Part shown: one piece after another, positions 49,066 to 61,887 of the stretch | How positions within the stretch are numbered: the first letter of the stretch is position 1 | Layout: the number at the start of each line of letters is the position of its first letter | NCBI RefSeq assembly: GCF_011397635.1 | Contig: NC_064758.1 | Coordinates: forward strand, 21,598,513 to 21,662,512 | Direction: 5' to 3' | Source of the DNA: Epinephelus fuscoguttatus | Lineage: Eukaryota; Chordata; Actinopteri; Perciformes; Serranidae | DNA length: 64,000 nucleotides | The notes under the pieces: model-generated | The model's input: only the letters and a program-made list of their open reading frames with translations | What the model was told of the DNA's origin: nothing | The model's database searches: none | Made by a program: the position numbers and the translations under genes

Positions 49066-49557
49066 CCTTAGGTCATCTGGAACAGGTTTGTTGTGTGTTC
49101 CAAGAACAAGAACCAAGCAAGGTGAGGCAGCATTCAGTTATTATGCTCCTCACCTGTGGAACAAACTTCCTGTAGATCTGAGGTCTGCTCAAACTGTCAG
49201 CTCCTTTAAATCAGGGCTAAAAACACTATTGTTTACTGAAGCGTACTCTTAGATTAAATACTTACCTGCTGTATTCTACTGCCCGTACTTTTTAACTACA
49301 CACTGCTGATTTATGCCTTTTATTATTCTACTTCTTTTCTTATCCTGACTGTTCAATGTATTGAGCCTGCTTTTATTTTATGTTACTGTATTTTATTATT
49401 ATCACTATCATTCTCAATTTCTATTTCCCTTTTTAATCAACTGTTTTTATTGTTTTAAATTGTGTCTTGTTGCTTTTAAGTCTCTGTAAAGCACTTTGAA
49501 TTACCTTGTTGTTGAATTGTGCTATACAAATAAACTTGCCTTGCCTTGCCTTGCCTC
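49066..49557 (+). mobile_element. LINE ORF2 C-terminus and 3' UTR (L2/CR1-like)
   Basis: The frame from 49073 reads RSSGTGLLCVPRTRTKQGEA, then AFSYYAPHLWNKLPVDLRSA and a terminal FKSGLKTLLFTEAYS with TAG. This is the recognisable C-terminal segment downstream of reverse transcriptase in fish LINEs. It is followed by a 3' UTR ending AAAGCACTTTGAATTACC...ACAAATAAACTTGCC and a (TTGCC)n tail at about 49538-49557. Confidence 0.8.
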
Positions 49558-52129
49558 CTGTCTAAAAGTCAGTGGGATGTGGAGCCACAATGTAAGGCTG
49601 CTGGGAAATGTTCTCTGACCTAAAACAGGTCCTGTGAGTGAGTGTTGTGACTCTACACACAATGTACAGTAGAGATTCTGTGCAATTACCTGTGTACTTA
49701 GATCTGTTCAGGCTTGAGTCTGTAAGCACTGTGTAAGTATGACTCATACAGCAGCTGAAGGCAAACAGCATGTGCCAAAGTATATGTTTCCCTCATGCTT
49801 GCTGGCCCTTTTTTTTTTTTTTTACCTCTAATCCTTTTAGATTAGAGTAGATCATATTCATTTCCTGGTAACTGCAAAGGGACAGGACAGTACAAGAACA
49901 ATTCTGTGTATATCTTTCAAATCAAACGAACGGCATGTATTAAATTGCATGGAAAGAAAAAATATAGACTCACACTTTAAACATTAAATTTAAGGGGAAT
50001 ATTAAAGGAGCAGGTTTACACTGAAATAACACAGAAGGTAAAGCAAACAAGTTCTGCAGTGTTAAATGTAGCTTCATGAGTCAAGCACTGAGGGAAACCA
50101 ATATTGAGGGGGGCAGAGAGTGGTGGGAGGATCATGGGGGGACTGGAGTCTCTTTTACTGTTGCATCAGTCTCAATCTACTGTGAAAGTTTCACTGATAC
50201 AGAAACTGAGACACTTTAATCTCTGTAATGGTTTATCTTTTTGTATGAGCCTCCGGATTAGGACCAGCTAAATTTATTTGCGCACAGAAGCACACTCACA
50301 CGTGCATGCGTAAATCGTGTTCAGCAGCTGAGAGAGCTTTCTAAAAGCACCCAGTAACCCCAATGGGATCTAAATTGCAGCTGCGACTTAACAGGGTCAG
50401 TTGTTCATAAACAACACTGTAATAAGACAAAAAGAGATGAAATTAAAAAAGAGGTAGAGCTGTCCTCAAGGTGTATGTTTTGTATTTGGTCACTTGGTGT
50501 CAGCATTTCCAACTTCTACATAACCATGAAGACCAGTCAGGATCATCCAGTCTCAGTGTGACAATCAGTGTAGTCAAAGTATTCAGTACCATTACAACGG
50601 TGTAAAAATACTCCATTACAAGTCCTGCGTTCAAGATCTGAGAAGTTTCACAAGCAAAATTTCCTTAAACTATCAAAGTAAAAGTAATTTGTCCTTGTGA
50701 CTGATTCTACAAATATATATAAATGACTATTACATTGTTAAAACTGATGCATAAATGTGTAATCACCATCTCCCATTGTTAGCTGTCCGGGGTGGAGGTA
50801 GCTAGTGGGTCATGAGATGATTAACGGAGCAGGACAGAATAGAAAACAAGGTCCTGCTACACGCATTTGTATTCTTTTTTATGGACTTTGGACTGAATCG
50901 TGTTTATTTTGTGAAATCCTGGTTGATTTTACCTCTCTGGGCCTCCAGCAGTTGATTAAATGAAGCCATCCTCAATGTTCAGGCAGGTTTGGAACCACTG
51001 GTTTAGTCTTTAACTATATGTTAGATTTCATAAACTCACCCAGATGTTTTTAAGGGGAAATTTTAATCTAATAAGTGTAATGGAGTGTTAAGTGCAATTT
51101 GCAAGTATGAAGGAGCATTAAACACAAATAGGCCTACTCAGCTATCTTAAAATTGTATTTAAGTTCATTTGTACTTAACATTTCTTTCATTGCTGCTAAG
51201 AGCAAGATGCATTTGCCAGTTGTCAGTCCATGCTCATGCAAAGGAGATTCAGACCTTGTTATGTAATATGGAAAATGCACTTTATTGCTCCCTATCTCTT
51301 TGTTAATATATTAGCCATAAAATTAATGTATCCACTGTCAACACAGGATGGAAAACATGTTGTTGTGACTGATGTCCAAATAGGACAAAAGTCAAGTGCG
51401 ACTGGTTTGACGACACAGGTGTTATTGTACAGATAAACAGACAGTCAAGATGCTAATATCTGTCTGTAGCTTTAAGATTCGGATATCCTCAGGGAGGACA
51501 GCAGGAGTTACATAACCAACTTTTATGAAACATAGCTTATTGGTGCACCCCAGCCAACTATAACATCACATGGCCCTTTCGACACTGTTAGCAGTCATGG
51601 AGTCATATTTCCTCGCCAATTAAAATCAAGCTCTCTGTGCTTCTGCTAAAAAAAGATGAGCTGGCTTATCTGGGCTGCTTTATCTCCCTGTGTCCAGTTT
51701 GTTATCAGAGTGGGAACAGGCTCATTAAATGTGGACAAATTGTTTGTAAAAGCTAATTGGTTTGAGATCAAAATGTACCACTGTGGAAGTGATTTACAAA
51801 AACATGTTTGCACCCATTCTGAAAAGTTAATTTACCAACTCCCATTGTGTCACATTCTTACAGGTGATTGGGATCCATATCTACTGCAGGAGTGAAGTTT
51901 AAAAAGACACTTAGTGTGGTTTGGGGAATTTTTCCTGCAGTATTTACTGTCTCATTATGTAATAAATTATTCATAATTCACGATAATAGTGATATCGTGT
52001 GATGCACAGGGGAAAGCGTTTGTTTACAGTGAAACCAGTAAAGGTCAAGATGGACTCGGGAAGGTCAAAGTGCTGTCTCCTGTTGTTTTTGAAGCTATGT
52101 TGCTGGTATATGTAATTGTGCAACACCGT

Positions 52130-52413
52130 GAAGAAGAGTCCAATAGCACAAGGTGCCGAGCACATGTCCCTACGTCACAGACAACACCCCCGACCGGCCC
52201 TCTGACGCAAATCGTCAGCAGCTCTTCAGGTCACCCCACCGCTCCGCCCTGCGCTGACAGCTGCGCCGAGCCGGGACGGAGAGAGAAAGAGAGAGCAATA
52301 AACGGCTGAACACTGGGACCATAAACCCGTCGCTCCTTTCTTTCTATTTCATACAAACGCGATTTTAACAAGACTTGTTTTTCAAGTATGGTGGCTGTTT
52401 GAAAACCAAAAGG
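52130..52413 (+). promoter_or_regulatory. slc25a33: Probable slc25a33 promoter / 5' UTR
   Basis: This region is richer in GC and CpG than its surroundings (CGCCGAGCCGGGACGG near 52264) and lies immediately upstream of the first coding exon. The GGACGGAGAGAG block and purine-rich tract suit a TATA-less promoter. The exact start is not determinable. Confidence 0.45.
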
Positions 52414-52454
52414 ATGGCACAGAAAGACACGCTGCTGCATCTCTTCGCCGGGGG
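52414..52454 (+). CDS. slc25a33: slc25a33 exon 1
   Basis: Start ATG 52414-52416, then [14 protein letters not shown]. The donor is GG|GTGAGT, phase 2. It joins exon 2 to give the glycine-rich AGGCSGTVGA start of helix 1. Confidence 0.92.
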
Positions 52455-55400
52455 GTGAGTCACATTAATGCTGCTGCTTCTAACCGGTGTAAGTTAGCGT
52501 TATGGAAAAACTCCAAGGTTAATGTAACAGGAAGAGACACCGCGACCTTGGGTTAAACATATTTTTGCCACACATTTACTTACTTTAAGTAAACCCTGCC
52601 TGAAATCAGAAGTTACACGTTGATTTCACTCATTTCGTCATCCCAGAGCCGCTATCCAGCATGCTAGCTCGTGTTAGCATAGCACTAAACGCATCTGTTT
52701 CTTTCACTGTGCCCTTCACTAGCTAGCTTAATTATATAAAAGGACTAACGTTTGGTGAAAATATTAACTAACATATATGTTAGCTTCTTATTCCACACAA
52801 CCAAAACTGAAAGCTAACGCTGCTGTCGCGGACAATGAACCAACCGGCAACCTCTTTTTTTTTTCTATCCACCAGCTAACATTACATCCGTGCGGAAGTT
52901 TGCTAACGGCTGCTAGCTAACCGTAGCTAGCAGGCTGTCGCTAATGTGTTATTTAGCTCTGGAGCTTCGTATTAGTTCTGCCAATAACAACGTGATGTGT
53001 TAGATAATAGACCGTGTTGAAACTGACACTGTGGTGTGCATCTCATGACCGGGAGATAGCGGTTAGTAGCTGTGTCGCTGCAGTGGTGGCTGTCCTTCGG
53101 TGTTATATAACAGTGTGCCAACAGCCGCAGCGCCATGCTAGCGGTGCCAACAGATTATCACCGAACCACCTGGTCTAACATAGCTTTGTAACGTTAACCC
53201 CGGCATAAGGACGTTGACACCGGGGATACAAGGACGAGCATGGTGGTTTCCAGATGACGATGTTGAGGTCACATTTGAACAACATTGCCTTTTTAAAAAT
53301 GACGCCATTTTACCCTTGAGATGTTATGAAGAGTTTAGGTTCATCTTTAGCTCCGCCTCGAAAGTGCTATCTGAACATGCATAATAAAACCATATAGTAA
53401 GGTGATGAGAATGTTGTTGACTTTGTGTTTACTTTTACAATATCACATTATTGGCACTTAACATATGCAAAACAAAGAGAAGAAGCAAATGTATGTTTAC
53501 CTTTCCACTTGACATTTACTGAGACAACCAGCAGAGCTTGTATGTCAGGCTTTGGTAATCTTCCAAACAACACCAATACTTAATACAGAAATTATAACTA
53601 TAGGCAGGCTTTCAAAGGGCCCACACTCCTGCACCCATTTCCCAGATTTCTTATCTTTGTGGTCAGAGGTCATGGCCACAGCAACTCCACAACACATTAT
53701 TTCAACATGGAATCATGTGTTTGTCAAACGAGATTATGCAATGTGGAAAAAATATAAGGAGTATCATTACTGAATTACTTAATTGAATAGCAACGCACTC
53801 AGATAGGAGTGGATGGGTGACTAATGATAAGTGAATGGAGAATTAGGGCAGGTGTTGCTTTTGCTAAGACGTTTGACTCCGTCTCTGAGATACAAGAAGT
53901 CCAGAGGCTTAGTCTAATCTGCTCCAGACTTCTGAGCCTGTCACAGACAAGGTTATAGACATGGTTAATAAAGGATGTACCAATGTGAGCTGTGAAGGAC
54001 CAAATCAATGTGTTGTTAATGCTGAAATGGGAAAAGTGCTATTTTAAAAGTCTTTCATTAGGCAAATAACTGTCCAGGTGCAATTAGAGTGTCTGAGCTG
54101 TAAAACCGCCGTGCACCACATGTGTTGGGTTAACTCGAGTATTTCCACTGCAGAGCCAGAGACTGGTCTTTGACCATAATTGTTCATTGCACTTGGCTCT
54201 TAGCTCCTTAGCTGTGTTATGATGGAAAACACTCCTCTGTCAAAGCTGATATGAGCAACCTTGCAAATAATAGAGACACTCTACTTTAAGCAGGTTAGCT
54301 ACTGTATCGGAGTTTCCAGAATGTGTTGTATGGGGTTGTTTGTTGGAAACATCCTCATAATACTTATTTTTGTGTCACCAATTTTCAGATGTAGTGGTAC
54401 GGTGGGAGCCATCGTGACCTGTCCCCTGGAGGTGTTGAAGACGCGGTTGCAGTCCTCTGGCCTCACCCTCAGACCCGTCTTCCAGGTCCAGCTGGGCACC
54501 CTAAGTGGCACTGGTATAATACGCCCAGGAACCGTCACACCGGGGCTGCTGCAGGTCCTACGGTAAGATGTCTGTTTATGTCGCTGCCAGGCAAACAGTG
54601 CCGCGGCAGGCTGTGTGGGCTGTCCCTTGAGATAATTGTAGTTTTGTACCTGCAGACAAAGGGACAAAATGTTCCCTTCTCACAGCTGGAGCACTTTGAT
54701 GTTTATTAGAACTACCCTGTAGGCACTGACTCTTAGCTGGTAACTTGTACAGTTACATAATGACGAATTTATCAGAATAACCTTTTTTGTTTGGAATAAT
54801 TTTCCTGCACCGTTCTTGTTATTTAGCCCATGGAAATACTGCAGACGTCATTTGCTTTCTGCCTTTGTGGTTTTAAAATCAGGCCTCAAATCCCGTCCTA
54901 CATACAGTGAGGATTAAGTTCACAGTGTCCTGCTCATATTTAGTGTCTTTAACCAGCTGTCTGAGGCAGCATAAAACAAGTGTTTTGTGGTGTCTATAAA
55001 CTTGCTGGGTAGGACTAGAAGCAGCCCTGTCACAGTACATTATGTAATTCAACCGCAGGCTCCAGTGGGCCAAGGAGAAGAAGGAAAGGTTTTTATGCGG
55101 GTGCTGGGTTAGTATTAAATTACATTCAAAGGACCAGGGCTGCATACTGAACCGGTCTGGACTGGTCAGCTGTAGCTGTTGGCTTTTAAAGTTACATATG
55201 CCTAAAGACAATTATTTGCTTTTGGAGAACACTTATTTTCTTTTCACTTTTAGATCTTATACTAGTTTTTCAACTTACTTTAGCTGATGCATAGTGATTT
55301 TTCAGACCTGTTAGAGAGTTATCTTTGCATTTTCAGGCTTTTATTTGTGTAAACCTAAATAATATGGACTGTAAGCCCCTTCTCTGTCAGTAAAACCTCG

Positions 55401-58400
55401 AAATTGGACGCTACTTTGACCTGACAAGAGGTCAACATTTTGTTTTGAACTATCCGTGACAGAGAGGTGGAATGCATGAACACTGCTTGAGAGACAACGT
55501 TTGCAGACACCAACGCAAATTGCAGTTGTACCCGTCCCCCTTTGCGTGGCCCCAGACAGGCGAGCGAGTCATCTGGAGAATGAAGTTCACTACTTACAAA
55601 GAGTTAAAAAAAAAAACCTGTGGAACCTGTGGCGGACGTGACAAGGCAAGCGCTGCAGATGGAGACTCGGTTTCATGTATAAACTTGGGCAAAACTGGCT
55701 TTAGTGTGCAGGACTGATGTAACACTTGGGATGATTGCATGAGATATTATACTCATTGACTTAAAAGACCCCGGGGGAATAATCCCACACAGACTTTTGC
55801 AGTAACACACATACAGACAGTTAAACATGTATTTGAATGAAACTTTGATTGTATCAGTGTTTTTGATGGTTGTTTTTATTTTTGTTTCAGATCAATTCTC
55901 GAAAAAGAGGGACCAAGATCACTTTTCCGTGGTCTGGGGCCGAACCTGGTTGGTGTGGCCCCTTCAAGGTAAAATGAAATGAGTGGCAGTTTCTCTGTTG
56001 AGTGATATTTTCATGTGTCTGGACTCTGCAGAGTGTATTAACCATGTCCAATAAGCAAAGAAAACAAAAAAAATAGGAGGCTGTGTTTACATTTTTAACT
56101 TTAATGGCTGAAAACATTAACTGCCCGTATAAACAGGAAGCCATTGCCATCACAACAACTTCCGTGTTCGCTCTCCAGACTTGAGAGTTCTGTTTAGTTT
56201 GTGTAGGCGACAACATCTGTCAACACGAGGCCTCTGTACTTGTAATTGATTCCTAACACGAGACACATAAGATGAAGAAATAAGGAACTGTGTTTGCCGT
56301 TTCAGTGTCACAGGGTTTAACAGACAAATTGATAAGAATGGTTGGATAATAATTGACCTGGCTTTAGTCAAAACAAAAGTTCAGTCGTATGTAGGTACAC
56401 CTTGTGAAGTTTCATTTTCACATTTGTTTTTATTTTTTATTTCACTATCTTGGACGTTATCTACTTCTGAACAACAGTAACATGACTATTAAACAAACAG
56501 GCAAGATAAATTTGCCAGTAAATGATAAATTAGACTTTGAGCCTCTGTTCAACTGAAAAAGGTCATGGGTTACATATACTTTCCCTATAGTTAATGAGTA
56601 GCCACTGCACAATCCTTTTCCCAGTAAGTCCACTGGCCCTCCGTTCCACTGGCCAACTTGGACGTGCTCATATTCAGAGCAGCTCTGTGGGGCATCTGTG
56701 GTGCCCAGTGCTTATTCAGCCCATTCTGGTGCAGTGACAGTTTGTTCCAGAAGCCAAGCAGAGAGAGTAGGCACTAGGGAACAGACTGCTCTGGATACAC
56801 TCTGTCAAAGGCCAACACAAGTCCAAATGCTATGATTTGCATAATTGCCCAGCTGTTACGCAACCACATTCACATTTTGAAAATGCCTTCATATTTATCA
56901 CTGTGTGTTAATCTTTACACCTGCTCCTGTTCTTACCAGTTTGTTCTTTTGGGTTTCAGAGCCATCTACTTTGCTGCTTACTCGAAAGCTAAAGAGGCGT
57001 TCAATGGGCTGTTGGTCCCTAACAGTGGAGTGGTGCACATGTCCTCAGCTGGTGTTGCAGGTGAGCAGTCTGCGTGTTAGCCAGTGTTACGTGTAAACAG
57101 CTAAAATGTTCCAGTGCCATGTAAAAATATAATTACTAAAGCTTATCTGTTTTGTCTACCCTGGGGGTAAAATACCAGAATACTACATGAACCATGTCTG
57201 CAGTTTAAAGTAAACATTAAAGGCTTCAAAAAAGGCCATATTTGTCACAAGTACATCAGAGTGCAGTATTTACAGATGTTAATGCTGTTTCTTTGTGATG
57301 TTGCTGTAAGCCCTTTAGTGTATTAGAGTGCAACAACACATCCATCCATATTTTGTTATGAGTTACATTACGGGGATCAAATTAATTGTATGTTACACTG
57401 CATCGTAAAATCTCATTGTGCTTATTTTGTCCCTCGTCCTCAGCTTTTGTTACGAACTCTCTGATGAACCCCATCTGGATGGTCAAGACCAGGATGCAGC
57501 TAGAGAAAAAGTGTGTACAGCTTTAATTTCACCTGTCCTGTGTGTGCTTATGTTTTTGGCTCTGGACTGACTGTAGCGTTCTGCATTAGATCGGTGTAAA
57601 ACAATCTGACTTACTTGAGGGACATGGCGGTCAGAAGGGTACTCCTTAAAATTTGACCTTTAATGGAGCCCGCCTTCACAGCAGTGTCCTTGGGTCATGC
57701 AGCTTGTGAGACGGAGCGTGTGACCCCTCTCCATAAATACACAGTGCTGACGCACTGTCCTGCACGCAGCAGAAGAGTCTATATTTACATTAGCGAGTAC
57801 AGGGCAGTAGTATCATGTGGGGATAGAAACAAGACTGGTCAGCCTTCTTTAGAGAACACCTGTCCTGCAGTCCAAAATGACGGCTTTATGAATGAGGGAG
57901 GGATATGACTGAGAAAGATCAAACATTATTCAGTTACAGTTACTCATTGAACCCAGTCAGGAAACTCTCATAGGGTTGAAAGTTGACTAATAAAACAAAT
58001 ACAGATAGGTAATCATTGATAGATACTATTGTTACTAGTTTCAGCGCCCCACCAGATGTGATTTTGGCACTAACGAGCCTGACCTGTGTGACCTTTCAGA
58101 GCCAGAGGAGAGAAGAAGATGAATGCACTGCAGTGTGCCCGCTATGTTTACAAAACGGAAGGGATTCGAGGCTTCTACCGAGGCCTGACCGCATCCTACG
58201 CCGGCATCTCTGAGACCATGATCTGCTTCCTCATCTACGAGACACTGAAGAAACACCTCAACAAGAGCCAGTTCTCCCCCTCAAACAGTGAAAAGGAGAA
58301 AGGAGCATCGGACTTCCTGCGTCTGATGATGGCAGCTGCTTTTTCAAAGGGTTGTGCGTCCTGCATAGCTTACCCACACGGTAAACACTTAGATTCATTG

Positions 58401-58687
58401 TTTGTCTCTTGCAACACAACAAACTAATGGCAGGGAGTAATATTTATTTAAATGACTAATGCTTTTTGTTGTTTTTGTTCTCCACAGAGGTCATTCGGAC
58501 ACGGCTGCGTGAGGAAGGCAGCAAGTACAAGTATTTCTTCCAGACGGGGAGGTTAATAGCGGTGGAGGAAGGCTATGCAGCTTTTTATAGAGGACTCATT
58601 CCACAGCTAATTAGACAAATCCCCAACACAGCCATCGTCCTCTCCACATATGAACTCATTGTCCATCTGCTGGGGGAATCCAAGTGA
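52414..58687 (+). CDS. slc25a33: Mitochondrial pyrimidine nucleotide carrier (SLC25 family)
   Basis: SLC25A33 (PNC1) moves pyrimidine nucleotides such as UTP and TTP across the inner mitochondrial membrane, supporting mtDNA and RNA synthesis; in mammals it is induced by insulin/IGF-mTOR signals. The join 52414-52454, 54389-54562, 55891-55968, 56960-57060, 57444-57510, 58100-58380, 58488-58687 is 942 nt: 313 codons plus stop (human about 321). All introns are GT-AG with matching phases (2, 2, 2, 1, 2, 1). The three carrier repeats show their signatures: PLEVLKTR (26-33), [11 protein letters not shown] (about 140-150) and [11 protein letters not shown] (about 245-255). [16 protein letters not shown] and FYRGLIPQ end the first halves. 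The tryptophan in PIW is typical of the nucleotide/folate subgroup, and [14 protein letters not shown] is near-invariant at the C-terminus. No break was seen. Confidence 0.96.
54389..54562 (+). CDS. slc25a33: slc25a33 exon 2 (first carrier motif)
   Basis: Acceptor TTTTCAG, donor CG|GTAAGA. It encodes [20 protein letters not shown] and the matrix loop with [16 protein letters not shown], as in human. Confidence 0.95.
55891..55968 (+). CDS. slc25a33: slc25a33 exon 3
   Basis: Acceptor GTTTCAG, donor AG|GTAAAA. It encodes [18 protein letters not shown] and LVGVAPS, ending repeat 1's matrix helix. Confidence 0.95.
56960..57060 (+). CDS. slc25a33: slc25a33 exon 4
   Basis: Acceptor GGTTTCAG, donor GCAG|GTGAGC. 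It encodes [20 protein letters not shown] and the start of repeat 2. Confidence 0.95.
57444..57510 (+). CDS. slc25a33: slc25a33 exon 5 (second carrier motif)
   Basis: Acceptor CCTCAG. It encodes [20 protein letters not shown]. The donor AAAAA|GTGTGT is weak but is the only one that restores frame with exon 6. Confidence 0.92.
58100..58380 (+). CDS. slc25a33: slc25a33 exon 6
   Basis: Acceptor CTTTCAG, donor CACG|GTAAAC. It encodes [40 protein letters not shown] and [12 protein letters not shown] before the third motif. Confidence 0.95.
58488..58687 (+). CDS. slc25a33: slc25a33 exon 7 (third carrier motif, stop)
   Basis: Acceptor TCCACAG. It encodes [35 protein letters not shown] and a short GESK tail with TGA at 58685-58687. 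Confidence 0.96.
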
Positions 58688-59395
58688 AGAAAATGCTTGA
58701 AAGTTGGGGTTTTTCCCAGCAAACAATGGACAACACACAAAACCCAAGACACACTGGGCACGAGACTTTTGAAAATGCGGCACACACATTTTTTTTTTTA
58801 ATGTGGTGCAACAGAGACTTTTACGGTGGGACTGAAGCAGGTTGAACTGTTATCCAAAGAGCTAAACGCATTATTTTATTAAAAGCTTGTCGTTTAGGAG
58901 TTTATAAAAAAAAAGCTGAAGAAAGTCGTGGTACTTATTTAAACTCCAAACCTGTGAAAAAAGGTCATCTTCTTAGAGGACTAGTGTTAAGTTAAATAAG
59001 TTATTTCATGTTTTGTTATTTTATGACAGTGTTTGTTTCCTTTTATCAGTGGTAAATGTACGAAGACACATGACTGTGCAGGTTGACTCTCTTAGTTAAT
59101 GAAGGGAAGTAATTCAGATGAGGTGCTAGTAATAGTGCTGTTCCTTTGCAATGTAATGACCACACGGATCATTTTGAGATTTCTGTTTCATAAATACAAT
59201 GTGCTGGTTTTGAAGTTTGAATTACAGAGAAATATATCATATTTTTCATTAATATATATATATATACTTATTTTAAAAACAGGCTTATCTGTATGTTTTC
59301 TTTGTGGAAAAATGGACACCACCTTTTACAATATAAGGAGAACTTGGATGCTTATTTGACCAGTGGTTCAATAAAATGCATCAAGAAGCTACATC
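58688..59395 (+). other. slc25a33: slc25a33 3' UTR
   Basis: AT-rich sequence from the stop codon to the canonical poly(A) signal at 59370-59375. This gives a 3' UTR of about 700 nt. Confidence 0.65.
59370..59375 (+). terminator. slc25a33: AATAAA poly(A) signal for slc25a33
   Basis: A canonical hexamer in a plausible position downstream of the stop. A GT-rich stretch (GTTGTTGGTTG) follows within 25-35 nt, as cleavage sites require. Confidence 0.65.
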
Positions 59396-61434
59396 AGTTG
59401 TTGGTTGACCCGAATACTGACAAAATGTTTCTGTTTGTATAAAAAATAGTCTACCTTTTATTGTGATATAAGCACAAGGGCAGATGAGAGTTGTTGCACT
59501 GTTAAGGCAGCAAAATCACAATAGGAGAGCAACTAGTTATCTGGTGCTTGTTGAATTCATATAACTGGGAATTTCTACCTGGTGTCGTCAAGATTTGACT
59601 TTTTTCCCTCCCAAAAAAAGACTTGAGGGACTATTTTATTTTTTTCTGGCCTAAAACAAACCATATAAATTCTCCTTTGCTCTCCCCTTCAAACACAATG
59701 TCGTCTGTTGATACTTCGACCGAACATCACAATGTTTTCTATGTGTTTTCATCAGTGTGCTGTTAATTACTGAGAATGTGTTACGTTTACGTCAGTAATG
59801 TCTGCTTCACACACAGTCACGGATCTGGCAACAAGTCTTCCTTAAATTGTGCCTATAAAAATTATTCACCCCCTCGGACTTTCTCTATGTTTTATTGTTT
59901 TACAACATTGGGTCACAGTAGAGCTCAGCTTTTATGACTTTGAGTGACATAAAAAAAATTACTTGATGCCAAATGCCACATATAATGTTTACATATTGAC
60001 CTTAAGTACGAATATAAGTGGCAGATTAATTGGATGCGTAAGTAATCACCTTTTTAAGGCAGTATTGAATGGTTAAGGCAGTTTTAGTGGCAACTACAGG
60101 TCTAAGACAGTGTGTTTAATAGATCTTTAATAGATTGCAATTTGTCCCCGATGTTTGTCAAACTGACCACGATCTGTCATGCTGCACAGGGACCATGAGT
60201 CAACAATTAAAGTCCAACCACAAACTTTGGATGAGACTGAGGTTCACACTCAGGGCACTTTCAAGACTCCATCATAGTTGCTTTGGGGCCGCTAATGGAA
60301 AATAAAAATCTCCCAAGTTGCACTTCCTTTTCAGACTAAAGCAGGTTTTCAGGACATGTCCATTGCCAGGCCGGGACCTGCCTCAGAGTAAGTCTCTGTT
60401 CCTGATGACTCATATTCCGTCCACAGACACAAGCGAGGTACTTAGAATGCAAACACATTTGCTTACAATACAAAAAAAACGAGGAAATAAAAACCCTGGG
60501 CGACACGAAAGCCTCGTCATCCCTTACAGGAAATAGAAATGGGGAAAAATACTTCAAGGCGTTTACTGTGTTAGTCGCTTGGTGTGTGAGATCATTTCAC
60601 AACTCATCCATGAATTAGCAGAAACATCCTGTTCTGACTGTGGTTTTCGGTTGATTCATCCACATTGTTCTCTCGAAATGGGAAGAACAGACTCGTGACG
60701 AAATAGTAATGAGTGAGAGGACTGCAACAGGAGAATTGCGTGGGTGTTGAATCTCTGAATAGTGTGGTTATTTGTGTCTATGATAGTGACAGAGGTGTGG
60801 GTCATTTCTACGCAGCGGGTCCCTTATTGATGTCTGTTCTTCCCACACTCTTTGTAATGTATTCAACAGTGTAACAACAGTTAGGCTGCCAGACTGTGGA
60901 AATCCCTCCTGCTGTTGTTTCTCCTCTTTGTTCATGAGGGTTACAGGGTCTAAATTATAGAAGATGTCATCAGTTCTTCAGCTAATACAATGTCTTTACA
61001 ACAGTCTGTTTCTTAGTATTAAATTCTCCCTTTGTGTCTCAGCAGTGTTTCCTTGCTGAGTGATGGCACAGGGTAGCAAAGCGGGAGTTTGACACTAAGG
61101 CTGTATTTTTATAATCAAGCCTTAATGACCCTGATTAACAACTGAATGAAAAATGAACGCCAAACATATCGACCTACATTAAATATAAGCAGAATAACTG
61201 ACTGCAGAATTAATCATTTTGCAGAAAACACCTACTTGATTTGGCTGACTCAGAGTGCCATGAATGGATTACTGAGCACAGGCCACTTGAGGCCACTGGG
61301 CCTGTGCCAAGGGTGCTCAAAGTGTGCGGGGCCACCCCGGCCTCGATCCACAAAATGTCACTCTAATTACTGTAACATGTACTGAACAGGAGAGACTCAA
61401 AATTAGCACAAAGACATGCAAAGGAAGTGCAAAG
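59396..61434. other. Intergenic, no gene recognised
   Basis: It contains a repeat fragment at about 59850-60290 starting GTGCCTATAAAAATTATTCA, which resembles one edge of a widespread fish MITE. The rest looks unique. Confidence 0.45.
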
Positions 61435-61624
61435 CAGTGGTGGATGAAATATCAGAAAGCCATACTTGAGTAAAAGTACTGATATCTTCCCAGAAAATTA
61501 CTCAGGTAGAAGCTTAAGTCAACTATTAAAATATTAGGTGAGTAAAAGTCTTAATGAACTTAAGTATCAAAAGTATTTTTATGATATTAAATGTGCTTAA
61601 GTATTGAAAGTTAAAGTACAAGTA

Positions 61625-61855
61625 ACCTCTGTTAGGAGTTTGCATGTTCTCCCAGTGTCAGCTTTTTCCAGATTCTGTCTTCCTCCCACAGTCCAAAAAT
61701 ATGCAGCTTAGGTTAATTGGTGACTCTGAATTACCCATAGGTGTGAATATGAGCATGAATGCTTGTCTAACTCTATGTGTCAGCCCTGTGATAGTCTGGC
61801 AACCTCTCACCCAATGACAGCTGGGATAGCATCATAACATGTACACCACCTTAAA
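61625..61855 (+). mobile_element. Maui/L2-type LINE tail fragment (nested)
   Basis: CTTCCTCCCACAGTCCAAAA, GGTTAATTGGTGACTCTGAA, TGTCAGCCCTGTGATAGTCT and CCAATGACAGCTGGGATAGC occur in the order known from a very common teleost LINE/SINE tail. Confidence 0.65.
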
Positions 61856-61887
61856 AAGTGAGCTAACATTACATTTAAGGATAAAAA

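Larger units (their letters stand above)
43457..52130. other. spsb1 3' UTR and intergenic region to slc25a33
   Basis: The proximal part is probably spsb1 3' UTR (ATTAAA at about 44899 is one possible poly(A) signal). The rest is repeat-rich. MITE-like blocks lie at about 44960-45420 (CTTAAAATGTCTTAA-type) and about 45640-46020, a C16-A10 tract at 46357-46384, and a 'CATTACAAGTCCTGC' MITE fragment at about 50555-50745. LINE fragments are listed separately. No host gene is seen. Confidence 0.5.
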
